Of a stretch of 57,053 bases of DNA, positions 1 to 11,600 are shown one piece after another; position 1 is the first letter of the stretch; the number at the start of each line of letters is the position of its first letter. Origin of the DNA: Veillonella sp. DNF00869 (GTDB lineage: Bacteria > Bacillota > Negativicutes > Veillonellales > Veillonellaceae); the NCBI RefSeq assembly GCF_001553345.1, contig NZ_KQ960768.1, positions 24,867 through 81,919 on the forward strand, in the 5' to 3' direction. The translations under genes and the position numbers were made by a program. Under the pieces are notes generated by a model. The model did no database searches. It was not told the origin of the DNA and worked only from the letters and a program-made list of their open reading frames with translations.

Positions 1-50
1 TTGTGAGGGGTATACCGTGCTCTTCCCTTTGCTAGCTTAAATCCCGTACG

Positions 51-106
51 CCACAGACTTCATAGAGAAACAAGTATCCATTCTCTCCTCGGCGCCCCAC
101 CTGTGG
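51..106. other. Nested inverted repeats, unidentified structured stretch
   Basis: No protein gene is visible in bases 1-218. CCACAG (51-56) pairs with CTGTGG (101-106), and inside it AGAGAA (64-69) pairs with TTCTCT (81-86), giving a two-part stem on either strand. This looks more like a folded RNA than a spacer. I do not recognise the family: I see no tRNA, 5S, SRP, tmRNA or RNase P hallmarks. It may be the partial end of a structural RNA whose remainder lies left of the window. Confidence 0.3.
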
Positions 107-146
107 ATGAGTTCTTTCCATAGGGCATCAAAATCAATCTATGCAA

Positions 147-216
147 GAAACGAGCAACATATTCCGGAGCAAACCTACCGTAGGATCAGTTTGTGGAGGA
201 ATGTGTTGCTCGTTTC
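147..216 (-). repeat. Long hairpin immediately after uvrC
   Basis: A 19-base arm (147-165) is complementary to 198-216 with one T/C difference that would be a wobble pair in RNA. The 32-base loop holds further short complementary arms (CAAAC/GTTTG around CTACCGTAG). It starts three bases past the uvrC stop codon, so it probably ends or protects the uvrBAC mRNA. There is only a weak T tract after it on the minus strand, so it is not a textbook intrinsic terminator. Confidence 0.55.
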
Positions 217-218
217 CA

Positions 219-2105
219 TTATTTCAAACGCCGAAAGAACTCATACACAGCAAGCGCCGCTTTTTTGTTCATTCCCTCAACACTTTCCAATTCTTCCAAC
301 TCCACCACTCGCATAGCATCCAAGTTCCCAAAATGCTTATACAGCGCTTTTCTTCGTTTCGGACCGATCCCCTCAATATGGTCGAGAACGGATTCTAAGT
401 TCCGCTTTCCACGCAATCTACGATGGTAGGTAATAGCAAAGCGATGAGCTTCGTCACGTATTTGTTGGAGCAATTGTAATTCTGGCGTATGATGTTCTAA
501 AATAATACTTTCTGACTCCCCTTCGACGAATACTTCTTCGATTCGTTTTGCCAAAGATATGACAGGTACATCAGTAACTCCCATAGCACGGATGACTGGT
601 AATGCTGCATTTAACTGACCTTTACCACCATCAATAATAATCAAATCTGGCATAGGCCAATCTTTTTCATTACCGTAGCGTCGTTCCATAATCTCCGCCA
701 TGGAAGCAAAATCATCAGGCTTCCCTTGTACTGTTTTTAGCTTAAATCGACGATATTCTCGTTTCGCCGGCTTTCCACCTTCAAAGACCACCATGGATGC
801 CACCGTTTCTGCCCCTTGCATATGAGAAATATCGTAACATTCCATACGCTCTGGCAATCTTGGCAAGTCGAGTACTTCTGCTAATTTTTTCACGGCCCCA
901 CCGGACTTATCTATTGTGTATTGCCACTGACGACGACGTTCTGCCAAGAAGTTCTGAGCATTTTCCTCTGCCATCTTGATAAGGTCTTTTTTATAGCCCC
1001 GTTGAGGTACAGATACGTCCACTTGTTGACCTTTCATAGAGGTGAACCATTCACTAAATAATTCACGGTCCACACTGTCCATAGGTAATAGCAATTCTTT
1101 AGGAATGAATGTAGATCCTCCATAATACTGTTTGATGAACTCCGTCATCACTAGCTCTGGGCTATCCCCTTCATGTTGGACAAAGTAATTTTCTCGTCCC
1201 AATAAACGACCACTGCGAATGAAAAACAGTTGAATACAAGCCATTGGACCATCGATGGCCATACCTAGTACATCCATATCGCCTCGCTGTGTGACCATGC
1301 GTTGCTTTTCTTGTACCTTTTGGATACTTAACAAGTCATCACGGTATTTTGCCGCTAACTCAAACTCCAGATCCTCTGAGGCTTGCTCCATCTTGGACGT
1401 AATCTCTTGGATCACTTGGACTTGTTTTCCTTCAAAAAGGGCTACAATGTCATCTATGTATTTGCGATAGGATTCTACCGTCACATAGTTCATGCAAGGA
1501 CCTTCACAATAGTGCATATGATATTGCAAACAAGGTCGTTCTACTTTCATACTTTTACAAGTGCGCAATGGATAATAGGAACGCAAGATACGCAGTACAT
1601 GATGTACCGCTGTAACGTCCGTGAAAGGTCCAAAATACTTGGCTCCGTCGCGTTCTAAGCGACGAGTCATAAACAAGCGGGGATACTCTTCTTGGACCGT
1701 CACTTTCACGTAAGGATATGTCTTGTCATCACGAAGCATAATATTATATTTCGGATGATGCTCCTTGATTAAAGTCGCCTCTAGGATAAGAGCTTCCATT
1801 TCTGTTTTCGTTTGGATCGTCTCCACATCCCACGCACGACGCATCATAGCGGTCACTTTCACGGAGCGATTCACATCTTGCTGCACATAAGATCTCACTC
1901 GATTGCGCAAGTTGATGGCCTTTCCCACATAGATGATGCGCTGGTACTTATCACGCCATAAGTAAACCCCTGGCGTGGTAGGTAGATGACTGACCTTTTC
2001 CAGTATATACGCTTGCTGTTCTAAATCTCCCATCATCATATCTTTCTGACTAGAGGCATTAAAATTCACTTCTTCTGCTTGCAACTGTGGATCTATGGGA
2101 TTCAT
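219..2105 (-). CDS. uvrC: UvrABC excinuclease subunit C
   Basis: The 628-residue product makes the dual incisions around bulky DNA lesions after UvrA/UvrB loading. Visible in order: a GIY-YIG nuclease domain (about residues 38-120, TTPGVYLW...IIYVGKA), a UVR motif for UvrB contact near 230-265, the RNase H-like C-terminal nuclease ([10 protein letters not shown] and IIIDGGKGQ), and a C-terminal tandem helix-hairpin-helix ([12 protein letters not shown]). Length is normal for the family. The ATG overlaps the uvrA stop as ATGA, so it is translationally coupled as the last gene of uvrB-uvrA-uvrC. There is a short N-terminal extension of about 30 residues before the conserved start. Confidence 0.97.
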   Translation of the reverse strand: MNPIDPQLQAEEVNFNASSQKDMMMGDLEQQAYILEKVSHLPTTPGVYLWRDKYQRIIYVGKAINLRNRVRSYVQQDVNRSVKVTAMMRRAWDVETIQTKTEMEALILEATLIKEHHPKYNIMLRDDKTYPYVKVTVQEEYPRLFMTRRLERDGAKYFGPFTDVTAVHHVLRILRSYYPLRTCKSMKVERPCLQYHMHYCEGPCMNYVTVESYRKYIDDIVALFEGKQVQVIQEITSKMEQASEDLEFELAAKYRDDLLSIQKVQEKQRMVTQRGDMDVLGMAIDGPMACIQLFFIRSGRLLGRENYFVQHEGDSPELVMTEFIKQYYGGSTFIPKELLLPMDSVDRELFSEWFTSMKGQQVDVSVPQRGYKKDLIKMAEENAQNFLAERRRQWQYTIDKSGGAVKKLAEVLDLPRLPERMECYDISHMQGAETVASMVVFEGGKPAKREYRRFKLKTVQGKPDDFASMAEIMERRYGNEKDWPMPDLIIIDGGKGQLNAALPVIRAMGVTDVPVISLAKRIEEVFVEGESESIILEHHTPELQLLQQIRDEAHRFAITYHRRLRGKRNLESVLDHIEGIGPKRRKALYKHFGNLDAMRVVELEELESVEGMNKKAALAVYEFFRRLK

Positions 2106-4966
2106 AGTATTTCCTCATCAACCAAAAGATGTTGTTCCATATAGTTCCTAGTTTTATCTAACACAGGACCTAAGAATTTACCCGTGTAACTTTCAGGCAA
2201 AGCAGCAATCTCCTCAGGTGTACCAGTACCCACAATGGTCCCCCCACGGAAACCACCTTCTGGACCTAAATCAATAATATGGTCTGCTGTTTTGATCACA
2301 TCTAAATTATGCTCGATAACCACCACAGTATCCCCACCATCTGTGAGCTTTTGCAATACCTCTAAAAGCTTGCGGATATCTTCTACATGTAATCCAGTAG
2401 TCGGCTCATCCAGAATATATAAGGTTTTCCCTGTACTGCGCCGAGCCAGTTCAGTGGCTAGTTTAACCCGTTGTGCTTCCCCACCAGACAAGGTAGTCGC
2501 CGCTTGACCTAAGCGAATATAGCCTAAGCCCACCTCTTGTAAAGTTACCAATTTACGGTGAATTTTTGGGATAGCGCTAAAGAAATCTACCGCTTCATCC
2601 ACGACCATGTCCAATACATCGGCAATGCTTTTACCTTTGTACTTCACTTCCATCGTCTCTCTATTGTATCGAGCTCCTTTACATACCTCACACGGTACAT
2701 ACACATCTGGTAAGAAATGCATTTCGATTTTGATGATACCATCACCACGACACGCTTCACAGCGACCGCCTTTGACATTAAAGCTAAAACGCCCTGCTTT
2801 ATAGCCACGAATCTTCGCTTCATTGGTTTGACTATATAACTCACGGATGGCATCGAAGACCCCTGTATAGGTAGCAGGATTAGAACGTGGTGTTCTACCG
2901 ATTGGACTTTGGTCAATGTTGATGATTTTATCCACATACTCTAAACCACGAATCTCCTTATGGGCTCCTACCTTATGATGACTTCTGTAGAGTGCATTGG
3001 CTACACCTTTATATAAAATTTCGTTGATCAATGTCGATTTACCGGATCCACTCACACCGGTCACAACAGTAAATAAACCGATAGGGAATTTCACATTCAC
3101 TTGTTGTAGGTTGTTCTCTTTAGCTCCACGAATCTCTAAACAAGCTTTTGTTGGTTTTCTCCGTTCTTTTGGTAATGGAATATACTTTTGACCACTTAAA
3201 TATTGACCAGTAATGGATTCTTTCACAGCCATTACCTCTGGTACTGTACCTTGCGCCACGATTTGGCCACCATGTTCACCTGCCGCAGGCCCAATATCTA
3301 CCAAATAGTCCGCTGCTAGCATCGTATCTTCATCGTGCTCTACCACTAATAAGGTATTCCCTAAATCACGCAAACCTTTCAGTGTTTCAATTAAGCGGTC
3401 ATTATCTCGTTGATGCAAGCCAATGGATGGTTCATCTAAAATATATAAGACCCCAACGAGTCCCGAACCAATTTGTGTGGCCAAACGAATTCGCTGTGCT
3501 TCCCCACCAGATAAGGTGCCGGCACTGCGGTTCATCGTCAAATAATCTAAGCCCACATTGTTCAGAAATCCTAGGCGAGCATTGATTTCTTTCAAAATTT
3601 GAGCCCCGATAAAAGCTTCTCGTTCCGTTAACTGTAGATTGCCAAAATAGTCCACCGCTTCACTAATGGTTAGCTGTGTCACTTCATCTATATTTTTATC
3701 CCCTACACGGATGGCAAGGGATTCTGGTTTCAAACGAGCACCCTTACAAGCTGTACATGGTTTAATAGACATATAGGATTCGAACTCTTCCCGCATGCTA
3801 TCCGTAGTAGCCTCTGCATGACGGCGTTTCACCATTGGCAAAATACCTTCATATTCGGTATGGAATGTTTTTACCTCTCCACGCATATTTTCGTAGTCGA
3901 AAGTCACTTTCTCAGTACTACCATACATGATTTCTTTTTGTAAGGCTGTAGGTAGTTCTGAAAAACTTGCTTCTAGTGTATATCCATGCGCTTTCAACAA
4001 GCCCTCTAATTGACGCATGAACCACGCATTAGGATTCGAACTCAATGGGGCTACTCCCCCATCTATAAAAGGAACCGTTGGATCTGGAATGACACGATCT
4101 TCATCTACCTCCATGGTACTGCCTAATCCCAAACAGGATGGACAGGCACCAAAAGGACTGTTGAAAGAAAACATACGAGGTTCAATTTCTGGCAATGAAA
4201 TGTGACCATTAGGACAGGTGAAATGAACACTGAATTGGTGGGCTGGGCCGTCTACCTCTTGAATGATAACAAAGCCTTCCCCATGATGAATGGCCGTTTC
4301 CAAAGAATCCGTTAAGCGGCTTTCTAAGCCTTCCTTAATAACAAGACGGTCCACAACAATTTCAATATTGTGTTTCTTATTTTTATCTAAATTAATTTCG
4401 TCCTCAAAGGTATGAATCTCTCCATTGATGCGAACGCGAGCAAATCCATTTTTACGAATTTGTTCCAACACTTTTTCATGGCGACCTTTTTTACCTCGCA
4501 CCACTGGTGCCATCACCATAATCTTAGTACGTTCCGGCAATTTCATGACTAAGTCTGTTATTTGCTCAATAGTCTGTTGGGCAATCTCTTCTCCACAAGT
4601 AGGGCAGTAAGCTCGACCAATGCGAGCAAATAATAATCGCAAATAGTCATAAATTTCTGTCACCGTTCCCACCGTAGATCGAGGATTACGGCTCGTCGTT
4701 TTTTGGTCGATGGATATAGCCGGTGAAAGCCCCTCAATGTAATCTACATCAGGTTTATCCATTTGCCCTAAGAACTGGCGAGCATAAGCAGATAAGGACT
4801 CTACATATCTCCGTTGGCCTTCTGCATAAATCGTATCAAAGGCTAGGGATGATTTACCAGATCCACTTAATCCTGTTAATACGATGAATTGATTTCTTGG
4901 TAGAACCACGTCAATATTCTTCAAATTATGTTGACGGGCTCCTTTAATAATTAATTGATCTTTCAA
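2102..4966 (-). CDS. uvrA: UvrABC excinuclease subunit A (ATPase)
   Basis: The damage-recognition ATPase dimer of nucleotide-excision repair, 954 residues. Two ABC modules are clear: Walker [10 protein letters not shown] near the N terminus and GVSGSGKST near residue 650, each with an LSGGEAQR signature and a DEPSIGL or DEPTTGL Walker B. Zinc-binding CxxC pairs occur ([15 protein letters not shown]...CEVC). The start codon is TTG: AGGAGT (complement of 4971-4976), which overlaps the uvrB stop, lies four bases upstream, so the non-ATG start is well supported. It is coupled to uvrB upstream and uvrC downstream. Confidence 0.97.
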   Translation of the reverse strand: MKDQLIIKGARQHNLKNIDVVLPRNQFIVLTGLSGSGKSSLAFDTIYAEGQRRYVESLSAYARQFLGQMDKPDVDYIEGLSPAISIDQKTTSRNPRSTVGTVTEIYDYLRLLFARIGRAYCPTCGEEIAQQTIEQITDLVMKLPERTKIMVMAPVVRGKKGRHEKVLEQIRKNGFARVRINGEIHTFEDEINLDKNKKHNIEIVVDRLVIKEGLESRLTDSLETAIHHGEGFVIIQEVDGPAHQFSVHFTCPNGHISLPEIEPRMFSFNSPFGACPSCLGLGSTMEVDEDRVIPDPTVPFIDGGVAPLSSNPNAWFMRQLEGLLKAHGYTLEASFSELPTALQKEIMYGSTEKVTFDYENMRGEVKTFHTEYEGILPMVKRRHAEATTDSMREEFESYMSIKPCTACKGARLKPESLAIRVGDKNIDEVTQLTISEAVDYFGNLQLTEREAFIGAQILKEINARLGFLNNVGLDYLTMNRSAGTLSGGEAQRIRLATQIGSGLVGVLYILDEPSIGLHQRDNDRLIETLKGLRDLGNTLLVVEHDEDTMLAADYLVDIGPAAGEHGGQIVAQGTVPEVMAVKESITGQYLSGQKYIPLPKERRKPTKACLEIRGAKENNLQQVNVKFPIGLFTVVTGVSGSGKSTLINEILYKGVANALYRSHHKVGAHKEIRGLEYVDKIINIDQSPIGRTPRSNPATYTGVFDAIRELYSQTNEAKIRGYKAGRFSFNVKGGRCEACRGDGIIKIEMHFLPDVYVPCEVCKGARYNRETMEVKYKGKSIADVLDMVVDEAVDFFSAIPKIHRKLVTLQEVGLGYIRLGQAATTLSGGEAQRVKLATELARRSTGKTLYILDEPTTGLHVEDIRKLLEVLQKLTDGGDTVVVIEHNLDVIKTADHIIDLGPEGGFRGGTIVGTGTPEEIAALPESYTGKFLGPVLDKTRNYMEQHLLVDEEIL

Positions 4967-4974
4967 AATAACTC

Positions 4975-7083
4975 CTATTCTTCATTCATGTCTGACCAAA
5001 TTTGGCGCAATCTGCCCAATTCATCACGCAACTCTGCAGCTCGTTCAAACTCTAATTGTTTCGCCGCTGCTTTCATGAGGCGTGTAGTCTCTTCAATGGC
5101 ATTGAATACATCTTCTTTCGTTTCGTACTGTATTTTCTGTGAAAGTTGCTCAACCGTTTCTGCCACCACTTCTGTCGGCGCTGTGCTGTCATACACCACA
5201 GGCGTTTCTACTTTAGGCTTGTGACCTTTTTTAGGTGCAGCAACTTCACCTTCTACTTTGGTCAACTCAATTAAGTCTTTTACTTCCTTGCACACTGTGC
5301 GTGGTGTAATACCATGTTCTGTATTGTAGGCCTCTTGCAAGGCACGACGACGTTCTGTTTCATCCATGGCGCGTTGCATAGAACCTGTAATACGGTCAGC
5401 ATACATAATAACTTTCCCTTTTTCATTACGAGCCGCACGGCCTATGGTCTGAATCAAGGACGTATCACTGCGCAAGAAACCTTCCTTATCTGCATCTAGG
5501 ATAGCCACTAAAGATACTTCTGGCATATCTAAGCCTTCCCGTAGTAAGTTAATTCCCACGAGAACATCAAAAACACCGGCCCGTAAATCACGGATAATAT
5601 CGGCACGCTCAATGGTAGCAATGTCGGAGTGTAAATACCGTACACGAATACCCATTTCTTTTAGGTAATTCGTTAAGTCTTCCGCCATTTTTTTCGTCAA
5701 TGTCGTTACTAACACACGTTCATCTGACTTGGCTCTATCTTTTATTTCCCCTAGTAAATCGTCCATCTGTCCTTTAATAGGTCGGATTTCGATAATAGGA
5801 TCTAGCAAACCTGTTGGACGAATGATTTGTTCTGCCACATTCGTCTGTACTTCCATTTCATAGGGCCCTGGTGTAGCAGAAACATAGACAATTTGGTTGA
5901 TTCTCTCCACAAACTCTTCAAATTTTAAAGGCCGATTATCCGCCGCCGATGGCAAGCGGAATCCGTAGTCGATCAAGTTATGTTTCCGAGCTTGGTCACC
6001 ATTATACATGGCACGAATTTGTGGCAAGGTCACATGGGATTCATCAATGATGATAAGGAAATCATCTGTAAAATAGTCGATAAGGGTCATTGGCGCTTCT
6101 CCCGGTTGACGGTTAGACAACAGACGGGAGTAGTTTTCAATCCCCGAGCAATAACCCATTTCCTGCATCATTTCAATGTCATATCTTGTTCGTTGCTCCA
6201 ATCTTTGCGCTTCTAAGAGACGGCCATTTTCATTAAAGTATGCCAAACGTTCAGCCAATTCTGTCTCGATGCGCCCAATGGCAAGGTCTAACTTTTCCTT
6301 CGTCGTTACATAGTGAGAAGCTGGATAGATAGCCACGTGTTTACGCTCTACAATCACATCACCTGTAAGCACATCAATTTCTACTAAACGATCGATTTCA
6401 TCGCCAAACATTTCTACACGAATGGCTCTTTCACTGGTGCCAGCTGGGAAAATTTCCAACGTATCCCCTTGTACTCGGAAAGTACCTCGCACAAAGTTCA
6501 TATCATTTCGGGTATATTGGATGGATACTAATTTACGAAGAATATCATCCCGGCTATATTCCTGACCTTGTCGCAGGGATACACAAAGCGTGCTATAGTC
6601 CTCTGGGTCCCCTAAGCCGTAGATACAGCTGACGGATGCGACGATGATTACATCTTTCCGCTCAAATAAGTTCATTGTCGCCGAGTGGCGCAATTTATCG
6701 ATTTCTTCATTGATGGACGCATCTTTTTCAATATATGTATCTGTAGAGGCAATGTACGCCTCTGGTTGGTAATAATCGTAATAGGACACAAAGTATTCCA
6801 CTGCATTCTTAGGGAAAAAACTTTTGAACTCACTAGCCAATTGGGCTGCTAATGTTTTATTGTGGGCAATGATCAAAGTCGGCTTTTGTACGGCCTCGAT
6901 GAGTTTCGCCATGGTATATGTTTTTCCCGTACCTGTAGCACCTAGTAATACCTGTGCCCATTCCCCTCGTTCAATTCCCTCTGCCAAGGACTGGATGGCC
7001 TTTGGTTGGTCACCCATCGGTGAATAGGGGGCCTCTACTTGAAAAGGTATGCCTTCCTCAGGAAAATGATGCAATCCGCTCAT
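4975..7083 (-). CDS. uvrB: UvrABC excinuclease subunit B (helicase-like)
   Basis: The 702-residue DNA-strand-opening subunit that receives damage from UvrA and recruits UvrC. Evidence includes Walker A GATGTGKT near residue 50, the [10 protein letters not shown] beta-hairpin region, helicase motifs ([41 protein letters not shown]) and a C-terminal UVR motif ([11 protein letters not shown]) that pairs with UvrC. The ATG at 7083 follows AAGGAGGG. It is first of three genes, with a TATAAT box about 70 bases upstream and possible SOS control (see the operator entry). Confidence 0.98.
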   Translation of the reverse strand: MSGLHHFPEEGIPFQVEAPYSPMGDQPKAIQSLAEGIERGEWAQVLLGATGTGKTYTMAKLIEAVQKPTLIIAHNKTLAAQLASEFKSFFPKNAVEYFVSYYDYYQPEAYIASTDTYIEKDASINEEIDKLRHSATMNLFERKDVIIVASVSCIYGLGDPEDYSTLCVSLRQGQEYSRDDILRKLVSIQYTRNDMNFVRGTFRVQGDTLEIFPAGTSERAIRVEMFGDEIDRLVEIDVLTGDVIVERKHVAIYPASHYVTTKEKLDLAIGRIETELAERLAYFNENGRLLEAQRLEQRTRYDIEMMQEMGYCSGIENYSRLLSNRQPGEAPMTLIDYFTDDFLIIIDESHVTLPQIRAMYNGDQARKHNLIDYGFRLPSAADNRPLKFEEFVERINQIVYVSATPGPYEMEVQTNVAEQIIRPTGLLDPIIEIRPIKGQMDDLLGEIKDRAKSDERVLVTTLTKKMAEDLTNYLKEMGIRVRYLHSDIATIERADIIRDLRAGVFDVLVGINLLREGLDMPEVSLVAILDADKEGFLRSDTSLIQTIGRAARNEKGKVIMYADRITGSMQRAMDETERRRALQEAYNTEHGITPRTVCKEVKDLIELTKVEGEVAAPKKGHKPKVETPVVYDSTAPTEVVAETVEQLSQKIQYETKEDVFNAIEETTRLMKAAAKQLEFERAAELRDELGRLRQIWSDMNEE

Positions 7084-7154
7084 AGTCCCTCCTTATATAT
7101 CTATCTCTATAATCCTGAAAGTTCATTGTTAATTCTATATCTAGTAACTTCTAT

Positions 7155-7160
7155 ATTATA
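7155..7160 (-). promoter_or_regulatory. -10 box of the uvrB operon
   Basis: TATAAT on the minus strand, 71 bases upstream of the uvrB start. No good -35 hexamer is visible at 16-18 bases, which would suit an activated or weak promoter. Confidence 0.5.
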
Positions 7161-7180
7161 TCACGAATGGTTATTTTATT

Positions 7181-7193
7181 GTACTGTATGTTC
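7181..7193. promoter_or_regulatory. Possible LexA-like operator
   Basis: GTACTGTATGTTC is an imperfect inverted repeat of the GAAC...GTTC kind, lying in the -35 region of the uvrB promoter. The position fits SOS repression of an excision-repair operon. The left half-site is degenerate and the spacing is one base longer than the Bacillus LexA box, so this is weak. Confidence 0.25.
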
Positions 7194-7240
7194 GATACAA
7201 ATCAGACACAACGAGTAGACTGTACGCATCCCCTATATAC

Positions 7241-7273
7241 AAAAAGAAAAGCTGAATCTAAGATCCAACTTTT
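7241..7273 (-). terminator. Intrinsic terminator after the 7292-7690 gene
   Basis: A 12-base arm (7247-7258) pairs with 7262-7273 with two wobble positions and a three-base loop. CTTTTT follows on the minus strand. It ends the fab/smc/ftsY unit before the uvrB promoter. Confidence 0.8.
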
Positions 7274-7291
7274 CTCCATTGCTTATATAGT

Positions 7292-7690
7292 TTATCCTTT
7301 GCCACGAATCCGACGCAGTTCTTCTTCTGTGATAGGTGTATCCCCTTGTAAGGTTTGTGTCACGGTGTCATCCCCCTCTAACATTTCAATGAAGATGGCA
7401 ATACCACAATCAGATAAATGATGAGTTTCATCACCATGATCATGTTCTAGAGAGTCCTTCATGTTCTCAGCAATACGATGGACAAAATTCCATTGCTCAT
7501 CCGTATAACTTTCAATACGGCTAGCAATTTCTTTCCAATTACTTAAGAGTAAGCGTGTGAGAGGTCTGTACAAATCACCGCCTACAAATTCCATAATATC
7601 TACAGCACATTCAATACTGTCTCTATCGATACCATAACCATTCATCTCATTTTGGTCCACAACGTATTCATATAATTTATTTCTAGTCAT
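7292..7690 (-). CDS. Small acidic protein of unknown function
   Basis: 132 residues with no family I recognise. It is acidic and helical, with no signal peptide or membrane segment. It has a central histidine/aspartate-rich stretch (EHDHGDETHHL, around residues 83-93) that could bind a metal, and a basic C-terminal tail. A good AAGGAGAA ribosome site overlaps the end of ftsY, five codons away, so it is probably the last gene of the smc-ftsY transcript and is followed by a clear terminator. Function is not inferred. Confidence 0.75.
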   Translation of the reverse strand: MTRNKLYEYVVDQNEMNGYGIDRDSIECAVDIMEFVGGDLYRPLTRLLLSNWKEIASRIESYTDEQWNFVHRIAENMKDSLEHDHGDETHHLSDCGIAIFIEMLEGDDTVTQTLQGDTPITEEELRRIRGKG

Positions 7691-7696
7691 GGTCCA

Positions 7697-8617
7697 CTAT
7701 TCTCCTTTGTCAAAAAGAGCATTAGCAAATTCTTTTGCATTGAAAGGACGCAAGTCATCCATTTGCTCACCCACGCCAATCCAACGCACAGGAACGCCCA
7801 ACTCTTCTTTGATAGAGATAACTACACCACCTTTTGCGGTACCATCTAATTTGGTCACCACAATCCCTGTGACAGGTACTGCTTCACCAAATAGTTTTGC
7901 TTGACTCACCGCATTTTGACCTGTAGTGCCATCTAATACTAATAAGGTTTGATGCGGTGCACCTGGAATTTGTTTGTCTGCTACACGGCCGATTTTTTTC
8001 AATTCTTCCATAAGGTTCACTTTGGTGTGCAAGCGCCCTGCTGTATCTACAATGACTAAGTCTGCTTCTTTAGCAACTGCTGAGGCACAGGCATCGAATA
8101 CCACTGCTGCTGGATCCGCACCTTCCTTATGTTTTACAATGGATACGCCTACACGGTCTGCCCAAATAGATAATTGTTCAGAGGCAGCTGCCCGGAATGT
8201 ATCTCCTGCTGCAATAATTACTTTTTTACCTTGCTCTGCATAGTAATGAGCCAATTTAGCGATGGTTGTCGTTTTACCAACACCATTCACACCCACTACC
8301 AAGATTACTTCTGGTTTGTGGAGCTCCAATACTTCTTCTTGAGCTCCCAGCATTTCCGTAATGCGTTCTTCCATGAAAGGCATCACTTCGCCAGTATTAT
8401 TGATAATCCCTTCCGTAACACCTCGGCGGATTTCTTTCATCAAATAGGCCGTTGTTTTAGGTCCTAAATCACCTACTAGCATAGTAGCTTCTAAATCATC
8501 TAAAAAATCATCATCGATTTCAGCATAACCAATAACGATGGTTTCTACTTTTTTTACAAAATTATTTTTTGTCTTTTCTAAACCTGCTTTCACACGGTCA
8601 AAAAAACTAAATGCCAT
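7697..8617 (-). CDS. ftsY: Signal-recognition-particle receptor GTPase FtsY
   Basis: The SRP receptor docks ribosome-nascent-chain complexes carrying Ffh at the inner membrane. The NG domain is complete: an N-domain four-helix region, then GVNGVGKTTT (G1), DTAGRLHTK (G3), TKLDGTAKGG (G4/G5) and a C-terminal MDDLRPF helix. It lacks the long acidic A domain, as in Firmicutes. I take the ATG at 8617 (MAFSFF, 306 residues), ten bases from AGGAG; the upstream ATG at 8626 would leave only one base to the same site. The start lies inside the 3' end of smc, so the two are coupled. Confidence 0.96.
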   Translation of the reverse strand: MAFSFFDRVKAGLEKTKNNFVKKVETIVIGYAEIDDDFLDDLEATMLVGDLGPKTTAYLMKEIRRGVTEGIINNTGEVMPFMEERITEMLGAQEEVLELHKPEVILVVGVNGVGKTTTIAKLAHYYAEQGKKVIIAAGDTFRAAASEQLSIWADRVGVSIVKHKEGADPAAVVFDACASAVAKEADLVIVDTAGRLHTKVNLMEELKKIGRVADKQIPGAPHQTLLVLDGTTGQNAVSQAKLFGEAVPVTGIVVTKLDGTAKGGVVISIKEELGVPVRWIGVGEQMDDLRPFNAKEFANALFDKGE

Positions 8618-11600
8618 AATCGTCATTCTCCTTTACTTCATCAAAGGCTACAGTTAATAAGCGAGACACACCTCGTTCCACCATAGTCACCCCTTGTAAG
8701 ACATGGGCTGATTCCATGGTCCGCTTACGATGGGTTACCACGATAAATTGTGTGGCATTCCCCAAATTATGCAAATATTGGCTAAATCGTTCCACATTGG
8801 CATCATCTAAAGCGGCATCTACTTCGTCAAGTACACAGAATGGAGCTGGTCGATAATCCAGCAATGCAAACAATAAGGCAATGACCGTCAACGCTCGCTC
8901 CCCACCAGATAATAAGCTCAATTGTTGGCGCTTCTTTCCTGGCGGTTGGATATAAAAGTCAATGCCACTTTCTAAAATTAATTCTGGATTCGACACTACA
9001 ATCTGCGCTGTACCGCCTCCAAACAATTGAGAGAATACATGCTGAAATTTCTCACGAATCTCTGTAAGAACTCCTTGTAGTTGCTCAGACATCGCCCCAT
9101 CAATTTCAGCAATAACGCCTTCAAGTTGTTCTTTAGCTATCACTAAATCCTCTTTTTGTGCATGATAGAATGCTAGCTTTTCTTTCGCTTCTTCATATTC
9201 CACAATGGCATTAGGATTGATAGCTCCTAAGCTTTCAATCTGTTTTGCTAAGTTCGCCTGTTGTTGTTTCCACTCATGTACGGAGCCACCTAACTGTATA
9301 TTCTGTGCCTCTTGTTTAGTATACCCTAAAGCGCCCAATTGTTCCAATGCTTGTTCGCCTTGTAGTTGATATTTTGTTAACCCTTCTTGTAGGTCCACTA
9401 GTTTTTTCTGCACAATTCGTTGACGCTGTTCTTGTTGATTTCGTTCTTCTTGCAATTGACTTAATTGCAATTCCCAAGTACGTACTTTTTCTTGTCCACC
9501 TTTACGAGCTTCTCCAATAGCTGCTACCCGTTTTTCTATTGCTTGTTTTTCTGATTCTAATGCTAAAGCTGGTTCACAACCTAAGCGTATGACGTCCTCA
9601 CCTAATTGGCTTAACCGTCTATCTAAACTTGCAATATTTACTTCCTTATCTTTGATATATTGTTCTAATTGAGCTAATTCTTTTTTGCTTTGTTCTAACA
9701 ACAATCTAGATTGTTCCCATCGTAAGCGTACTTCTTGCAATTCTTCATTTTGCTCACGTTCTAGGTCTTGTAAAGTTTGCTCTCGGGCAACCAAAGCTGT
9801 GACTTGCTCTTGATGTCCTTCTCGATTCTCTAACTGAGAAAGTTCATCTGCTAGCCTTTTAATATTCTCCCCTAAAGTTATTTGCTTATCTTGAACCTTT
9901 TGTACTTCCTCATGATAGGTCTGCACCATTCCACTTAAGTTAATTTGCTCTCCTTGGGAGCGTTGTTGCTCTTGCTGTAAGCTACGTAACTGCAATTCTT
10001 CTTGTTCATAAGTTTGACGTAATCCCTTACCAGACAGTGTTAAAGCTTCTATTTCTTTGTCTAGTCCTTGTAAAGTCTGTTGTAACACCTGTGCTGTATC
10101 TCGTAATACATGAATATCTTGCTGTAATGTGTCTTGCTCTTCTTTACGGGACAAGATAGACACTTTTTTTCGTTTTGTAGCACCACCTGTTAGAGCACCA
10201 CCTGGTTGCAATTGCTCTCCTGTTAAGGTAACAATCCGCAATTGTTGATGATATTCTTTTTGCAATGCTAATCCATGGTCCAAGGTATCTACAATAAGAG
10301 TACGCCCTAATAGCTGATTAAATACGCCTGTATATTGTGTATCAAATTGAATGCAGTCTACACCTAATCCCAATACATAAGGCGATGTTAAGGCTTTATG
10401 ATCGAGTCGTTTTCCTCGTACCATATCCATCGGTAAAAACGTAACTCGACCACCTTGTGTGCGTTTTAAGTATTGTACTGCTTCAGAAGCAATCTTTGCA
10501 GTCTCTGTGATAACTTGATGAATAGCACCACCTAAAGCAGTTTCAATGGCCACTAAGAATTTTTCTTCTACAGTGAATACATCACCAATAGCTCCACGAA
10601 TATGAGAAGACCAAGTTTCTTTCGCTTGTAATACATTTTTTGTGCCTTCCAAATAACCTTCATGCAGCTCTTCCCAACTATGTAACAGTTCTAAACGACC
10701 TTCTTTAGCTTGCAGTGTTCTTTGTACTTCTACTAATTCCTGATTTTTTTGTCGGCGTGTATCCTCTAGCTGTTGTAATGATTGACGTGCTATCTCCAAC
10801 GCTTCCTCTACTTTACTAACAACCTGTTGTTGCGCCTCTAATTGCCCTTGTGTTTCTTCTACAGATTGTTTTATATCTTGTAAAGTAGCCTTCAAACGTT
10901 GCGCATCATCTTTCTTTTGTGTTTCTAACTCTTCCGCTCTTGCTAATTGATGGCGAGCTTCTTCCAACTCACGAACAACACGAATATGACGCTCATGAGC
11001 ATGTTGCTCCGCTATGCGCATACCATCTAAATTAGCCTTCACTTGACTAAGAGAGTCTCGAGTGCTTTGCAAATTAGATTCCGCTTGTTTTACATCTTGT
11101 CCAATGGATGTTAAGTTACTTTCTTGGTCTTTCAAAGATGTCAAGTCACAATCATATTGTTGTGCTTTAACTTTCAGTTCTTCCTTCCAAGTTCTTAACT
11201 GTTCTTCTCCACCTTTTAACTCTTCTACCATATTGGCTTCTTTTAAGCGAGCTACTTCAATTTGTCCAGTCAGTTCCCCTAATTTACCTTGTAAAGTGGC
11301 ATATTCATCTTCCATACTTCGGTGGGTTTCACGAAATGATTGAAGCTCATTTTGTGTGGTTTTATAAGTCTCTTGAATTGTATCTAAGCTAGTTTCTAAT
11401 TCTTCTTGCTCACGAAGGTAGGATAAGTTTTCATTTTCTTGGCGTGTAAATAAACGATCCGCCGTTTTATATTCATGAAAAGCAATAGCTCCATCATAGC
11501 TACGCTTATCCTGTGATAATGTATTGTACTCACGTGTTACATTAGCTTTCGCCTCTAATTCTACTAATTGATCTCCTAGCGTACTCATCACATCATCTAA

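Noticed and set aside
8..30. Resemblance of the plus-strand GGGGTATACCGTG...TTCCC to a T-box antiterminator
   Set aside because: The core TGGNACCGCG is not matched, there is no specifier loop in view, and no plus-strand gene follows.
1255..1658. Plus-strand open frames inside uvrC, uvrA, hypF, fab and other genes
   Set aside because: They lack ribosome sites and domain signals and are shadows of the well-supported minus-strand genes.
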